A model generated the notes under the pieces. That model was not told the DNA's origin and searched no databases. It saw only the letters and a list, made by a program, of their open reading frames with translations. The translations under genes and the position numbers were made by a program. Positions 1 through 6,640 of a stretch of 13,518 nt of DNA are shown one piece after another (positions within the stretch are counted from its first letter, which is position 1; each line of letters starts with the position of its first letter). This DNA comes from Chloroflexota bacterium. Its GTDB lineage: Bacteria > Chloroflexota > Anaerolineae > Caldilineales > Caldilineaceae. The stretch covers positions 1-13,518 of the forward strand of contig QEUW01000248.1 in NCBI GenBank assembly GCA_003577005.1, read 5' to 3'.

Positions 1-43
1 CCGGCTTGACAGGCCGGCATGTTAACCGCTACACTACGCCCCC
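1..43 (-). tRNA. tRNA-Asp (anticodon GTC), 5' part only, cut by window edge
   Basis: Read on the minus strand from 43 to 1, the sequence folds as the first 43 nt of a tRNA: acceptor strand GGGGGCG, U8-A9, a D stem GTGT/ACAT closing the loop AGCGGTTA, then anticodon stem CCGGC/GCCGG around the loop CTGTCAA. The anticodon GTC (plus positions 8-10) decodes Asp codons. The variable loop, T arm and 3' acceptor strand lie beyond position 1, so the gene is truncated by the window and not by a biological event. A strong promoter sits just upstream at 58-86. Confidence 0.93.
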
Positions 44-57
44 TGCTAACGGTCGCC

Positions 58-86
58 ATGATAACATAGCCCTCTGGCGCCGTCAA
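58..86 (-). promoter_or_regulatory. Sigma-70-type promoter of the tRNA-Asp gene
   Basis: On the minus strand a -35 hexamer TTGACG (81-86) and a -10 hexamer TATCAT (58-63) are separated by exactly 17 bp. The -10 box ends 14 nt before the tRNA 5' end, so transcription would start around 50-52 with a very short leader, as expected for a tRNA gene. This is the clearest promoter in the window. Confidence 0.8.
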
Positions 87-346
87 GGATAATTTCCCGC
101 CACACGGCGCAAACCAACCCTCTCGGTCATCGATTTCACGATTTGCTCCTGGCCAGACCCTCGGCAGTCTCCTTGACAAGTGTTGTTGATAGACTAGGGC
201 CGGTAATGAAACGCAGTTTGGGGGAGACATGGCGGGCGAACTGGCTCAAGTGGGATAGTTTTGCCCGAACGAAGCGTTGTACGGCGACATCAAGATGGCG
301 TAGATCCATTCGCTTCGGGAAAACTAAGACTGGCACGCGGAGCACT
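87..346. other. Non-coding stretch between the tRNA promoter and the DsbA-like gene
   Basis: The 44-346 interval holds no recognisable gene. Apart from the tRNA promoter it contains a large imperfect inverted repeat at 257-325 (listed separately). Two overlapping short frames exist on opposite strands (minus 136-345 with a GTG start, plus 143-358 with TTG), but neither has a ribosome binding site or recognisable motif. The minus-strand one starts one base after the DsbA-like stop, so a coupled small protein cannot be fully excluded. Confidence 0.5.
257..325. repeat. Imperfect 15-bp inverted repeat (candidate RNA hairpin)
   Basis: The arm at 257-276 (AGTTTT, G, CCCGAA, CGAA, GCG) pairs with the arm at 311-325 (CGCTTCGGGAAAACT), leaving a one-base and a four-base bulge in the left arm. 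The 34-nt interior has further short self-complementarity (TACG with CGTA). It begins 22 nt after the stop of the DsbA-like gene on the minus strand and could be a 3' end structure of that operon. No U tract follows it, so it is not a standard terminator. Confidence 0.4.
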
Positions 347-1012
347 TCACGAAGCTAATGCCTGCTCAATGGCAGCTCGCAGCGCATCCGGCGATGCATA
401 GAACAGGTGTTGACCGTTGACCAGGAATGCAGGTGTGCCAGGAAGTCCCAGAGCGCGCCCCCGATCTTCGTCATACTGCACGGTGGCGACATGGGTGTTG
501 TTGTCCACACACGTTTGCAGGGCATCGGTATCCAGGCCGACCTGAGCACCAAGCTGGATCAGGTCTTCCTGAGAGCTGCGCGCATCCGCGAGCGTGAATA
601 CTGCGTTGTGAAAGTCCCAGAAGGCGTCGTTGCCTTGATCCAATGCGCACTGCGCAGTCCGCGCCGCCATGCGGCTGTAACTGGGCGCGACGACCGGGAA
701 ATCGCGATAGACAAATTTGACCTGGCCCGGATACTCCGCCAGCAACTGCTCAATGATGCCCGCACGGTGCCATGCCTGGCAGGCAGTGCAGCCATACACC
801 CCATATTCAATGATGGTGACTGGCGCAGCGGGGTTGCCCAGGACGGGATCAAGCGTCAGTCGTTCGTCCACAACCTCAGGTGCGGCTTCACCGGAATTTG
901 ACAGGATCAAAAAAAGTGCGGCAGCAACCACCAGCATGACAGCACCTCCCATGATCCAGTGGGATTGCTGCTGCGATCGGCTGCGGTGCGCCGGATTGTT
1001 TCTTTTGGTCAT
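347..1012 (-). CDS. Membrane-anchored DsbA-like thioredoxin-fold protein
   Basis: A 221-residue protein. Residues 19-38 form one hydrophobic segment (uncleaved anchor or signal), and the rest should lie outside the cytoplasmic membrane. The thioredoxin-fold domain of the DSBA/thioredoxin_4 kind carries the redox motif CTAC (Cys75, Cys78) within EYGVYGCTACQAW, and the cis-proline loop GTPAF (Pro194). Cys122 and Cys168 are an extra pair often seen in this family. ATG at 1010-1012 is chosen because AAGGA lies about nine bases upstream; a TTG start 13 codons earlier has no such site. Likely role: thiol-disulfide exchange on exported proteins. It follows the DUF3179 gene by 120 bp on the same strand, after the CcdA-TlpA fusion that could keep it reduced. 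Whether it acts as oxidase or reductase cannot be told from sequence. Confidence 0.88.
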   Translation of the reverse strand: MTKRNNPAHRSRSQQQSHWIMGGAVMLVVAAALFLILSNSGEAAPEVVDERLTLDPVLGNPAAPVTIIEYGVYGCTACQAWHRAGIIEQLLAEYPGQVKFVYRDFPVVAPSYSRMAARTAQCALDQGNDAFWDFHNAVFTLADARSSQEDLIQLGAQVGLDTDALQTCVDNNTHVATVQYDEDRGRALGLPGTPAFLVNGQHLFYASPDALRAAIEQALAS

Positions 1013-1067
1013 GTAGAGTTTTCCTTCTGCTCTATCACCCATCAAATTCAATTGGCAGTAGCCGCCC

Positions 1068-1087
1068 CGCCCTGTTGCGCCCTGTTG
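1068..1087. repeat. Perfect 10-bp tandem duplication
   Basis: CGCCCTGTTG occurs twice head to tail (1068-1077 and 1078-1087) in the 120-bp gap between the DUF3179 gene and the DsbA-like gene. With two copies only, it may be a simple duplication; no function is implied. Confidence 0.6.
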
Positions 1088-1132
1088 GTTGGGGCACTAC
1101 AAGGCCGGGCGGCGGTTTGTGAAAGATAGGGG

Positions 1133-2320
1133 TCAGTCAGCCGCCTGCTGCCCATAGATGAGCGTATCCGGCTGGAAAGCGGCCCACGCGAACCAGAAAT
1201 GCGGCGCGGCCAACCGCTGTTGCAACTGCCGTCCGGCCAGCTCGCCCTCGATTGCGGTGCCGAACACGTTCCAGGCGGAGCCGGTCTGCTCATCGCGGAT
1301 CACGCCCTCGGCGTCACGGACAAAGGTTAACACCTGCCCGTCCAGAGTGCGGTCATACAGCGCCGCCATGCCCACATCGCGCGACGAGTCGATGTCACTG
1401 CGATCCAGCGCGCTAGTCGCGCCAGGCTGCCAGAATGCGACCACATCCTGAGCGCCGACCGTATCGTTGATCACGCCCATGCTGGCAAGCGTCTCGAAGG
1501 GATACGCTACCGGAATGCCATCGATCACCCCTGCCAGCACACGTTCGGTAGCAAACAGCCGATCATCTACCGGCCCCCGGAACAGAAAGGGACTGGCGCT
1601 GCTGTCATAGCCCACATAGGGATTGGTGCCGTAACTACGGCTGCCCGGTGACAGCACTTCACCATCCGGGTATTGTTCCGCGAATGCGCCAAAACCCACC
1701 ACCTGCGACGGCAGGATGGTAAGCTGGTAGCCGGTGTACTGGCCGACAATGCCGGTCCCGGTGAACTGCTGCCACCAGGATTGGGTCACATCGTCCCACA
1801 TGATCAGGTCGCTGTTACGCAGCAGCCCGCTCACGCCAAAACGAAAGACTTGATCGTCCACCGTACGTTCGAAGACGATGGCGCTGTTGCACAACGGGCA
1901 GAATGTCACTGCTACCGGTTCGCCGCCCACCACATCATTCACGATCTCGTGCCGTGTCATGATCGCCAGGGGATAAGCGCGAGCGACACCGTTCAGGCTG
2001 AATGCCACCACCGGAGACTGCGGCTGGAGCCAGGCCCGTGCCACATCTACCGGGTCAAACTCCGGATTGTCAATCGGCGGGATGCCATCGCGCGGTACGC
2101 CGCCCGAAATGATTTCATCGAATACACCCGGTTCATAGGTACAAAAGTCGGTCTTATCCCAGACGCGCTGCAAGTTGCTCACGTCGATCGGCGGATCATC
2201 GCAGCTCAGTTGGGCGCGGACATGATCACCCGTCTCCGGGAGCAGAGTCGCAGCAGCAACCAAACCACTGGCGACGATCAACGCGATACTGAACAGGAAC
2301 TGAGGACTGAGTTTAGACAT
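1133..2320 (-). CDS. Exported DUF3179 domain-containing protein
   Basis: A 395-residue protein with an N-terminal hydrophobic segment (about residues 9-25) typical of a signal peptide. It has the hallmark DUF3179 signature: a TRHEIVND block (His124) followed by VTFCPLCNSAIVFER (Cys141, Cys144), then SGLLRNSDLIMWD and an SWWQQFTG segment. The biochemical function of DUF3179 is not known to me; the CPLC pair plus nearby histidine could be a metal or redox site, which is inference. Further cysteines Cys40 and Cys60 sit in the N-terminal part. ATG at 2318-2320 is preceded by AAGGA six bases upstream. The gene lies 32 bp after the CcdA-TlpA stop and before a DsbA-like gene, so it is probably co-transcribed with thiol-redox proteins and may depend on them for the state of its cysteines. 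Confidence 0.88.
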   Translation of the reverse strand: MSKLSPQFLFSIALIVASGLVAAATLLPETGDHVRAQLSCDDPPIDVSNLQRVWDKTDFCTYEPGVFDEIISGGVPRDGIPPIDNPEFDPVDVARAWLQPQSPVVAFSLNGVARAYPLAIMTRHEIVNDVVGGEPVAVTFCPLCNSAIVFERTVDDQVFRFGVSGLLRNSDLIMWDDVTQSWWQQFTGTGIVGQYTGYQLTILPSQVVGFGAFAEQYPDGEVLSPGSRSYGTNPYVGYDSSASPFLFRGPVDDRLFATERVLAGVIDGIPVAYPFETLASMGVINDTVGAQDVVAFWQPGATSALDRSDIDSSRDVGMAALYDRTLDGQVLTFVRDAEGVIRDEQTGSAWNVFGTAIEGELAGRQLQQRLAAPHFWFAWAAFQPDTLIYGQQAAD

Positions 2321-2352
2321 CTTGTTTCCTTATTTCGTGCTGATACTGCGCG

Positions 2353-3936
2353 TCAGGACGATAAAACGCTGTCAAGCATCTGCTCGATTTGTCCGGCGGT
2401 CAGCGGGCCGAAATGCCGAGCTACAATCACGCCGTCACGGTCAAGTAGTAAGGTGGTGGGATAGCTGAACAAGCCATACTGGGTCTGGATCGCGGCTGAC
2501 TGATCCAGTGCAATCAGGAATGTCAGGCCGAATTCTTTGCGGAAGCGGCGCACCACCTCAGGCGACTCGGCATTATTCACTGCCAGGATGGTGAACCCAT
2601 CCTCCGCGCGTGCCTCATACTGCTGCTGGAATTCGGGCATTTCCACGCGACAGGGACCACACCACGTCGCCCAGAAGTTGAGCAGTACGACCTGCCCACG
2701 CAGATCGGAGAGAGCCACCGGCTCACCCGCATCGGTCACAGTCTGGAAGTCCGGGGCGAGCTTACCTACCTCTAGCCCGACTTCCCGCGCAGACGGCCCG
2801 GTTATGGCCAGTTCGGGCGCTGCTTCTGTCGCCAGTGGTTGAATTTCGCTCGTTAACGGCGTGGCAGTTGTTTCGCCACCAACCAGATCAATTACCTGTT
2901 CTTCAAGCTCGATCGAAAACCCGGCGAAGTCTACGGCGAATTGTGCGCTTAGGTCCTGCAAACGGCCGCTGGCGACCATCAGACCGATCAAGATCAGAAA
3001 GGTGCCGCTCGCCAGTTCAATCGTGCGCATGTGGCGTTGCAAGCGTCGCAAGACACCCTGTATCTGGTCCAGCAGCAGCGCGGTCAGCAGGAACGGCACA
3101 CCCAACCCCAGCGAATAGGCTGCCAACAGTGTGCCCGCTTCGCTCACGTCGCCACCGCTGGCCGCCAACGTCAACATCGCACCATACACCGGCCCAATGC
3201 AGGGCGTCCACCCGGCCGCAAAGACCACACCCATCAGCGCCGAGCCACCAAAGCCCTTCGAAGGTGTGGCGTTCATTTGTTTGCGGGTATCGGCATAGAG
3301 CGCCGTTTCGACACGCGTGAGCGCTCCTATCCAGAAATCAGCAGGACGCGTGAACGCGCCACCGAGGATTAAGCCCAACCACACTGCGGCCAGAAATGCA
3401 GTAGCAAAAGCCGGGAGCCAGGGGTTGCTGCTCCATAACGGTGTGGACCACAGCGCCAGCGTGCCGGTGAAACCCCAAGCGAGGAGGGCGCTGGAAGCCA
3501 GCGCAAATGCAACACTGAAGAAAGGATCGGCGATCAGGTTTTCGGCAGCCTGCAGCCATGCAAACAACTGCGCGAGCACCCCCATGAAGTGCAGCCCGAA
3601 GATCACGATTACAGTACCGCCGAGGCGGCCGATAAGTGCCGTAACCTGATTGATGTTTGATCCGCCGATTTCCTGAATGAAGGCTGTAGACAGCAGGCCA
3701 ATCGTGACGAAGACGAAGGTGAACCCTGCCACGAAGAACAGTCCGTGCATGGCTGTTCCAAAACGCTGCCCAACGGATTTCGGCTGGCTGGTTGCGCCTA
3801 CACGCAAACTGGCGGCAACAGTGTTGGTGATGCGGCCCCCCATGTACCCCACATACGCCGGCACCAACGGTAGCACGCACGGCGATATGAACGATACCAG
3901 CCCGGCAATAAACGCCAGTCCCAGGGTTAGCTCCAT
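2353..3936 (-). CDS. CcdA (DsbD transmembrane) - TlpA-like thioredoxin fusion
   Basis: A 527-residue two-part protein. The N-terminal part (about 1-325) is a polytopic CcdA/DsbD-type membrane domain with its two conserved redox cysteines, Cys20 in FISPCVLPLVPAY and Cys246 in GWTPCIGPVYG. The C-terminal part (about 385-527) is a TlpA/ResA-like thioredoxin domain with FWATWCGPC (Cys426, Cys429) and cis-proline Pro493 (SYPTT); a linker of about 60 residues joins them. Such proteins carry electrons from cytoplasmic thioredoxin across the membrane to extracytoplasmic thiols, for instance for cytochrome c maturation. The two membrane cysteines are 226 residues apart, much further than in a compact CcdA, because residues about 120-230 add extra hydrophobic helices. 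ATG at 3934-3936 is preferred (GGAG 11 bases upstream, residue 1 at the membrane helix); a GTG lies 11 codons earlier. It is first in an operon with the DUF3179 and DsbA-like genes. Confidence 0.92.
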   Translation of the reverse strand: MELTLGLAFIAGLVSFISPCVLPLVPAYVGYMGGRITNTVAASLRVGATSQPKSVGQRFGTAMHGLFFVAGFTFVFVTIGLLSTAFIQEIGGSNINQVTALIGRLGGTVIVIFGLHFMGVLAQLFAWLQAAENLIADPFFSVAFALASSALLAWGFTGTLALWSTPLWSSNPWLPAFATAFLAAVWLGLILGGAFTRPADFWIGALTRVETALYADTRKQMNATPSKGFGGSALMGVVFAAGWTPCIGPVYGAMLTLAASGGDVSEAGTLLAAYSLGLGVPFLLTALLLDQIQGVLRRLQRHMRTIELASGTFLILIGLMVASGRLQDLSAQFAVDFAGFSIELEEQVIDLVGGETTATPLTSEIQPLATEAAPELAITGPSAREVGLEVGKLAPDFQTVTDAGEPVALSDLRGQVVLLNFWATWCGPCRVEMPEFQQQYEARAEDGFTILAVNNAESPEVVRRFRKEFGLTFLIALDQSAAIQTQYGLFSYPTTLLLDRDGVIVARHFGPLTAGQIEQMLDSVLSS

Positions 3937-4023
3937 CGTGCGATCTTCTCCGTCTGCCTGCAAAGACACTCAATCGGTGCGTTTTGATACGGTTTCACAC
4001 TAGCAGGGGATGGTCCAAATCTG

Positions 4024-4039
4024 TGTTGCTCTGGCAACA
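4024..4039. promoter_or_regulatory. Short inverted repeat upstream of the CcdA-TlpA operon
   Basis: TGTTGC and GCAACA form perfect 6-bp arms around a TCTG loop, 88 bp upstream of the CcdA-TlpA start. Its place in the leader or promoter region makes a regulator site possible, but there is no convincing -35/-10 pair nearby to anchor this. Confidence 0.25.
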
Positions 4040-4093
4040 ACGATGGATGGGGAAAGTCAGTTCTTAGCCGCTTCTCATCTTGGGAGCAAGATC

Positions 4094-4127
4094 AGGGATA
4101 CGGCCGGACGATCCAGGCCGTATCCCT
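4094..4127 (-). terminator. Candidate terminator hairpin after the P460 cytochrome gene
   Basis: Perfect 12-bp arms (AGGGATACGGCC at 4094-4105 and GGCCGTATCCCT at 4116-4127) enclose a 10-nt loop. On the minus strand it begins 21 nt after the cytochrome stop codon. No run of T follows (the next bases read GATCTTGCT), so it is either a weak intrinsic terminator or a stabilising 3' structure. It separates the cytochrome gene from the CcdA-TlpA operon. Confidence 0.55.
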
Positions 4128-4148
4128 CCCGGGTACCCTTCGAACTAT

Positions 4149-5237
4149 TTAATCTCCAGATGCTTCTGTGGCTTCCATCTCATCCAGGGCCGAATGTGGC
4201 AGGTCATAGCGCAGCAGATAGTCCGAGTTGCCTTCCTGTGCGTGGCAAGCGATGCAGCCTTCGACCGCACCTGCCGCGTCAACAGCGCCTTTGGGGGCTG
4301 CCTTCACCCAGAACCAATCATTGGCCTCCGGATTGAAACCATCCACTTTGTACATGATGGTGATTGCCGCCAGTTCGCCCGGCTCTTCGACGGTGCCCAT
4401 GTAGTTTTCTTTCACAACGATACTGCCTGGGGGCAGAATGCCGTTGAAATCGTCACGCTCGATGGCCGCCAGCGCCCGATCATTGACGAAAATACGGACG
4501 GTCATGCCATGCGGCTCACCGCTCTGCAAAAAGCCGCTGAAGTCCTCGGTGTTGACATCATCGGTGGGCCAGCTCGCCCATGTGGTATAGTCGTTCGTCT
4601 GAAGCACATAGTCCATAATCGCCTGACCATCTGCTTCAGGGAGCGGGTCGCCGAAGAAGGTGACCGGTTCTTCGCCGAACGCATAACGCAGCAGGTAGTC
4701 TGCGTTACCTTCCTGGGCGTGGCAGGCGGAGCACATTTCCACAGCGCCTTCGGCATTAACTGTGCCATCCGGGGCTGTTGCCAACCAGAACCAGTCGTTC
4801 CCTTCGGGAGCGAATCCCTCCACTTTATACATAGCCGTGATCGCAGCCAGATCGCCCGGCTCTTCCGGGGTTCCCATGTAGTTTTCTTTGACGATGAGGC
4901 TGCCCGGTGGCAGGATGCCGTCGAAATCTTCAGCCGCAACCGCTTCCTGGGCGATATCATTCACGAAAATGCGGATGGTGCTGCCGTGCGGTTCTGCCCC
5001 CTGGACGTAAGCGCCAAAATCGGTCCATCGATCGGGTGTCCACGAACCCCAGTCCTGGTAGGGATTCTCGTTCAGGATGTAATCCGCGACGGCCTGACCG
5101 TTGGCTTCCGGAAGTTCTGGTTCCTGAGCAACCGCTGGGATGCTATGGTTCCAGATAAGCATCGCGAAGGCAGCGATCAACAACCCTAATCCGAGTACGG
5201 TCAGCGCGATGATGTGGGTGGAATGGCTCTTGTGCAT
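4149..5237 (-). CDS. Membrane-anchored tandem cytochrome P460 (two haem c domains)
   Basis: A 362-residue protein: one N-terminal hydrophobic segment (about 10-28), then two homologous cytochrome P460 domains (about 40-187 and 197-346) offset by 159 residues. Each has the order W..W, PHG..(I/V)RIFVND, ILPPGS(L/I)(I/V)VKENYMG, MYKV.GF.PE..DWFW and a c-type haem motif: CSACH (Cys169, Cys172, His173) and CIACH (Cys328, Cys331, His332). Lys117 and Lys276 in VKENY line up by motif with the lysine that cross-links to haem in Nitrosomonas cytochrome P460, so both domains could carry P460-type haem. Known P460 proteins oxidise hydroxylamine and NO; the related cytochromes c'-beta bind NO. Activity here is inferred. 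ATG at 5235-5237 has a strong GGGGGA site; an upstream frame extension is unlikely. It is divergent from the FIST sensor operon, and the CcdA-TlpA gene lies downstream. Confidence 0.9.
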   Translation of the reverse strand: MHKSHSTHIIALTVLGLGLLIAAFAMLIWNHSIPAVAQEPELPEANGQAVADYILNENPYQDWGSWTPDRWTDFGAYVQGAEPHGSTIRIFVNDIAQEAVAAEDFDGILPPGSLIVKENYMGTPEEPGDLAAITAMYKVEGFAPEGNDWFWLATAPDGTVNAEGAVEMCSACHAQEGNADYLLRYAFGEEPVTFFGDPLPEADGQAIMDYVLQTNDYTTWASWPTDDVNTEDFSGFLQSGEPHGMTVRIFVNDRALAAIERDDFNGILPPGSIVVKENYMGTVEEPGELAAITIMYKVDGFNPEANDWFWVKAAPKGAVDAAGAVEGCIACHAQEGNSDYLLRYDLPHSALDEMEATEASGD

Positions 5238-5268
5238 GTCGTTTTCCCCCGCGGTTTCTTGGCAGATG

Positions 5269-5288
5269 GCTAAGCTTGCTAAGCTAAG
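5269..5288. repeat. Three GCTAAG copies in the cytochrome leader
   Basis: GCTAAG occurs at 5269-5274, 5278-5283 and 5283-5288, between the P460 cytochrome start and its presumed promoter. The repeat is short and could be chance; recorded because it is in the leader of a probably regulated gene. Confidence 0.3.
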
Positions 5289-5353
5289 TGCATTGAAAAT
5301 CGGACACACATAGACAACGCAACACGATACCTCTTACTGTAATCGAAAATGGA

Positions 5354-5397
5354 TCCGAATTCGGAAAAGAATAGCCGAGGAAATGCCGAGCATTCGG
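5354..5397. promoter_or_regulatory. Candidate regulator-binding region between divergent P460 and FIST genes
   Basis: A perfect 12-bp palindrome TCCGAATTCGGA (5354-5365) is followed by two direct GCCGAG repeats (5374-5379, 5385-5390) with an 11-bp period, and by CCGAGCATTCGG (5386-5397), a second imperfect CCGA/TCGG inverted repeat. OmpR-family regulators commonly bind direct repeats one helical turn apart, and an OmpR-type regulator is encoded downstream at 7938-8699. The repeats end about 30 bp before a possible -10 box (TATATT, 5420-5425), where an activator would sit. Autoregulation and control of the cytochrome gene are inferred. Confidence 0.4.
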
Positions 5398-5419
5398 TAA
5401 AGGCCCATAGAAAAATAGC

Positions 5420-5425
5420 TATATT
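5420..5425 (+). promoter_or_regulatory. Possible -10 box of the FIST-kinase-regulator operon
   Basis: TATATT lies in an AT-rich patch 33 bp before the ATG of the FIST gene. At 17 bp upstream the -35 position reads GTAAAG, far from consensus, which would suit an activator-dependent promoter. A small palindrome ATAGCTAT (5415-5422) overlaps it. Confidence 0.35.
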
Positions 5426-5458
5426 TAGAGTTAAACTGACTTATGAAGAGGAGCGGTG

Positions 5459-6631
5459 ATGACGACGCGAATCGCAGTTGGCCTGGATAATGCCCGGCAA
5501 GGGCTGGTCTGTGGACGTAATGCCGCTCGTGCGGCGCTGGAGTCACTCGGGCAAGGCCCGGTCTCTCTGGCGCTGCTATTCACCTCGCATCCTGATCCGG
5601 CTCAAGTCCTGCAGGGAGTCAATGAGGTTTTAGGCAATATCCCCCTGATCGGCGCTACCTCAGCCGGTGAGTACTGCCACCAAGGGTATGTTGAGCAGGG
5701 GGCTGGGGTTATGCTGATCCAGAGCGATGACATCCTCTTTCACGGGATGAAACACCAACGGCGGCGCTTTTTCGGAAGCGGTAGACTGTTCGCGCAGCTT
5801 CAAGGAATCTCCGATAGTGGCCTGGGGAGTCCGTTTGGTCATCGCATGCTGATGTTGTTTCCGGATGATCAATCGATGAACCTGGATGGTTTGGTCGACC
5901 AGGCGATGACGGAGACGGCTCTGTTGTACAACATTCTGGGCGGCCCCGGTTTGACACGGCCCGCGGTGCCCCAGTCGCCCGCTGTGTTTTACAACACGCA
6001 CCTTCTCCGCACGGGTTTGAGCGGCGCTGAAATCCTGAGCCGGATGCCATTAGGGTTGGCCCTGGCAAATGGCTGGACGCCAACCGCCGGTCCCTATCGC
6101 GTGACCCAGGCCGGCGAACGACGCGTGGTCAAGCTCGATGGCCGCCCGGCGCGCGAGGTGTACGAAGACTTCTTTCAAGCCAACCACATTCCCTTTACTC
6201 AGGATACCCTTTCAGAGACGCTTCTCCACTATCCGGTGGGAATCTGCGAACAGGGCGAATGTAAGGTCAGCATCGTGATGGGCTGTGACAGCAAAGGGGC
6301 TTTGATGATGACCTCGCCTCCCCTGGTGGGCAGCCTGGTTCACATTCTTTCAGCCCAGCCCGATGCCCTGGTGGTCGCCGCAGAGAAGGCCATTCAGAAA
6401 GCGCTGGACAGCCTGGGCGAACAGCCCGGAGCGGGTGCGTTGTTCATCGACTGTGTCTCAACGGGGATGGTGCTGGCCGACGCTTATGAGCAGCAGCGGC
6501 TGGCAGTGGAACGCTGCATGGGGAATATGCCGTTCCTCAGTTTTCGCAGTCATGGCGTTCTCGCGCGCCTTCAGGGGCAGTCGAGCGGCCACTATGAATG
6601 CTCAGTGGGGGCATGCGTGCTGCCTGGGTAG
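5459..6631 (+). CDS. FIST domain sensory protein (FIST_N + FIST_C)
   Basis: A 390-residue soluble protein with no signal peptide or membrane segment. The FIST_N part (about 35-215) holds IPLIGATSAGEY (61-72), the family's signature block. FIST_C (about 225-375) holds LDGRPAREVYEDFF (226-239) and, near the end, FLSFRSHGVLARLQG. FIST proteins are small-ligand sensors, and the NosP group binds haem and NO and controls a neighbouring histidine kinase. Here the kinase starts 9 bp downstream, so a sensor-kinase pair is very likely; the ligand is not visible from sequence. Histidines (for example His74, His95, His365, His378) and many cysteines are candidate haem or metal ligands. ATG at 5459 is chosen over the GTG at 5456 because GAGGAG (5448-5453) gives better spacing. 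First gene of a three-gene operon. Confidence 0.88.
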   Translation: MTTRIAVGLDNARQGLVCGRNAARAALESLGQGPVSLALLFTSHPDPAQVLQGVNEVLGNIPLIGATSAGEYCHQGYVEQGAGVMLIQSDDILFHGMKHQRRRFFGSGRLFAQLQGISDSGLGSPFGHRMLMLFPDDQSMNLDGLVDQAMTETALLYNILGGPGLTRPAVPQSPAVFYNTHLLRTGLSGAEILSRMPLGLALANGWTPTAGPYRVTQAGERRVVKLDGRPAREVYEDFFQANHIPFTQDTLSETLLHYPVGICEQGECKVSIVMGCDSKGALMMTSPPLVGSLVHILSAQPDALVVAAEKAIQKALDSLGEQPGAGALFIDCVSTGMVLADAYEQQRLAVERCMGNMPFLSFRSHGVLARLQGQSSGHYECSVGACVLPG

Positions 6632-6640
6632 CAGCCAACG

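Noticed and set aside
136..358. Two overlapping short frames on opposite strands next to the DsbA-like stop
   Set aside because: Start codons are GTG and TTG, no ribosome binding site, no motif, and they cross the imperfect inverted repeat. The minus one is noted as a remote possibility only.
407..901. 164-codon plus-strand frame opposite the DsbA-like gene
   Set aside because: Shadow of the thioredoxin-fold gene, with no start site or domain.
1052..1132. Possible terminator between the DUF3179 and DsbA-like genes
   Set aside because: GC-rich complementary bits (CCGCC and GGCGG) are far apart, and there is no T tract; only the tandem 10-bp duplication is certain.
1673..2464. 263-codon plus-strand frame spanning the DUF3179 and CcdA-TlpA junction
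   Set aside because: Antisense to two well-supported genes and without recognisable domains.
4080..5189. 369-codon open frame on the plus strand opposite the P460 cytochrome gene
   Set aside because: It is the antisense shadow of a gene with clear tandem domains; its own translation shows no family motif and no ribosome binding site.
5238..5340. A promoter for the P460 cytochrome gene
   Set aside because: I found no -35/-10 pair with acceptable spacing on the minus strand; the gene must have one, possibly activator-dependent, but I cannot place it.
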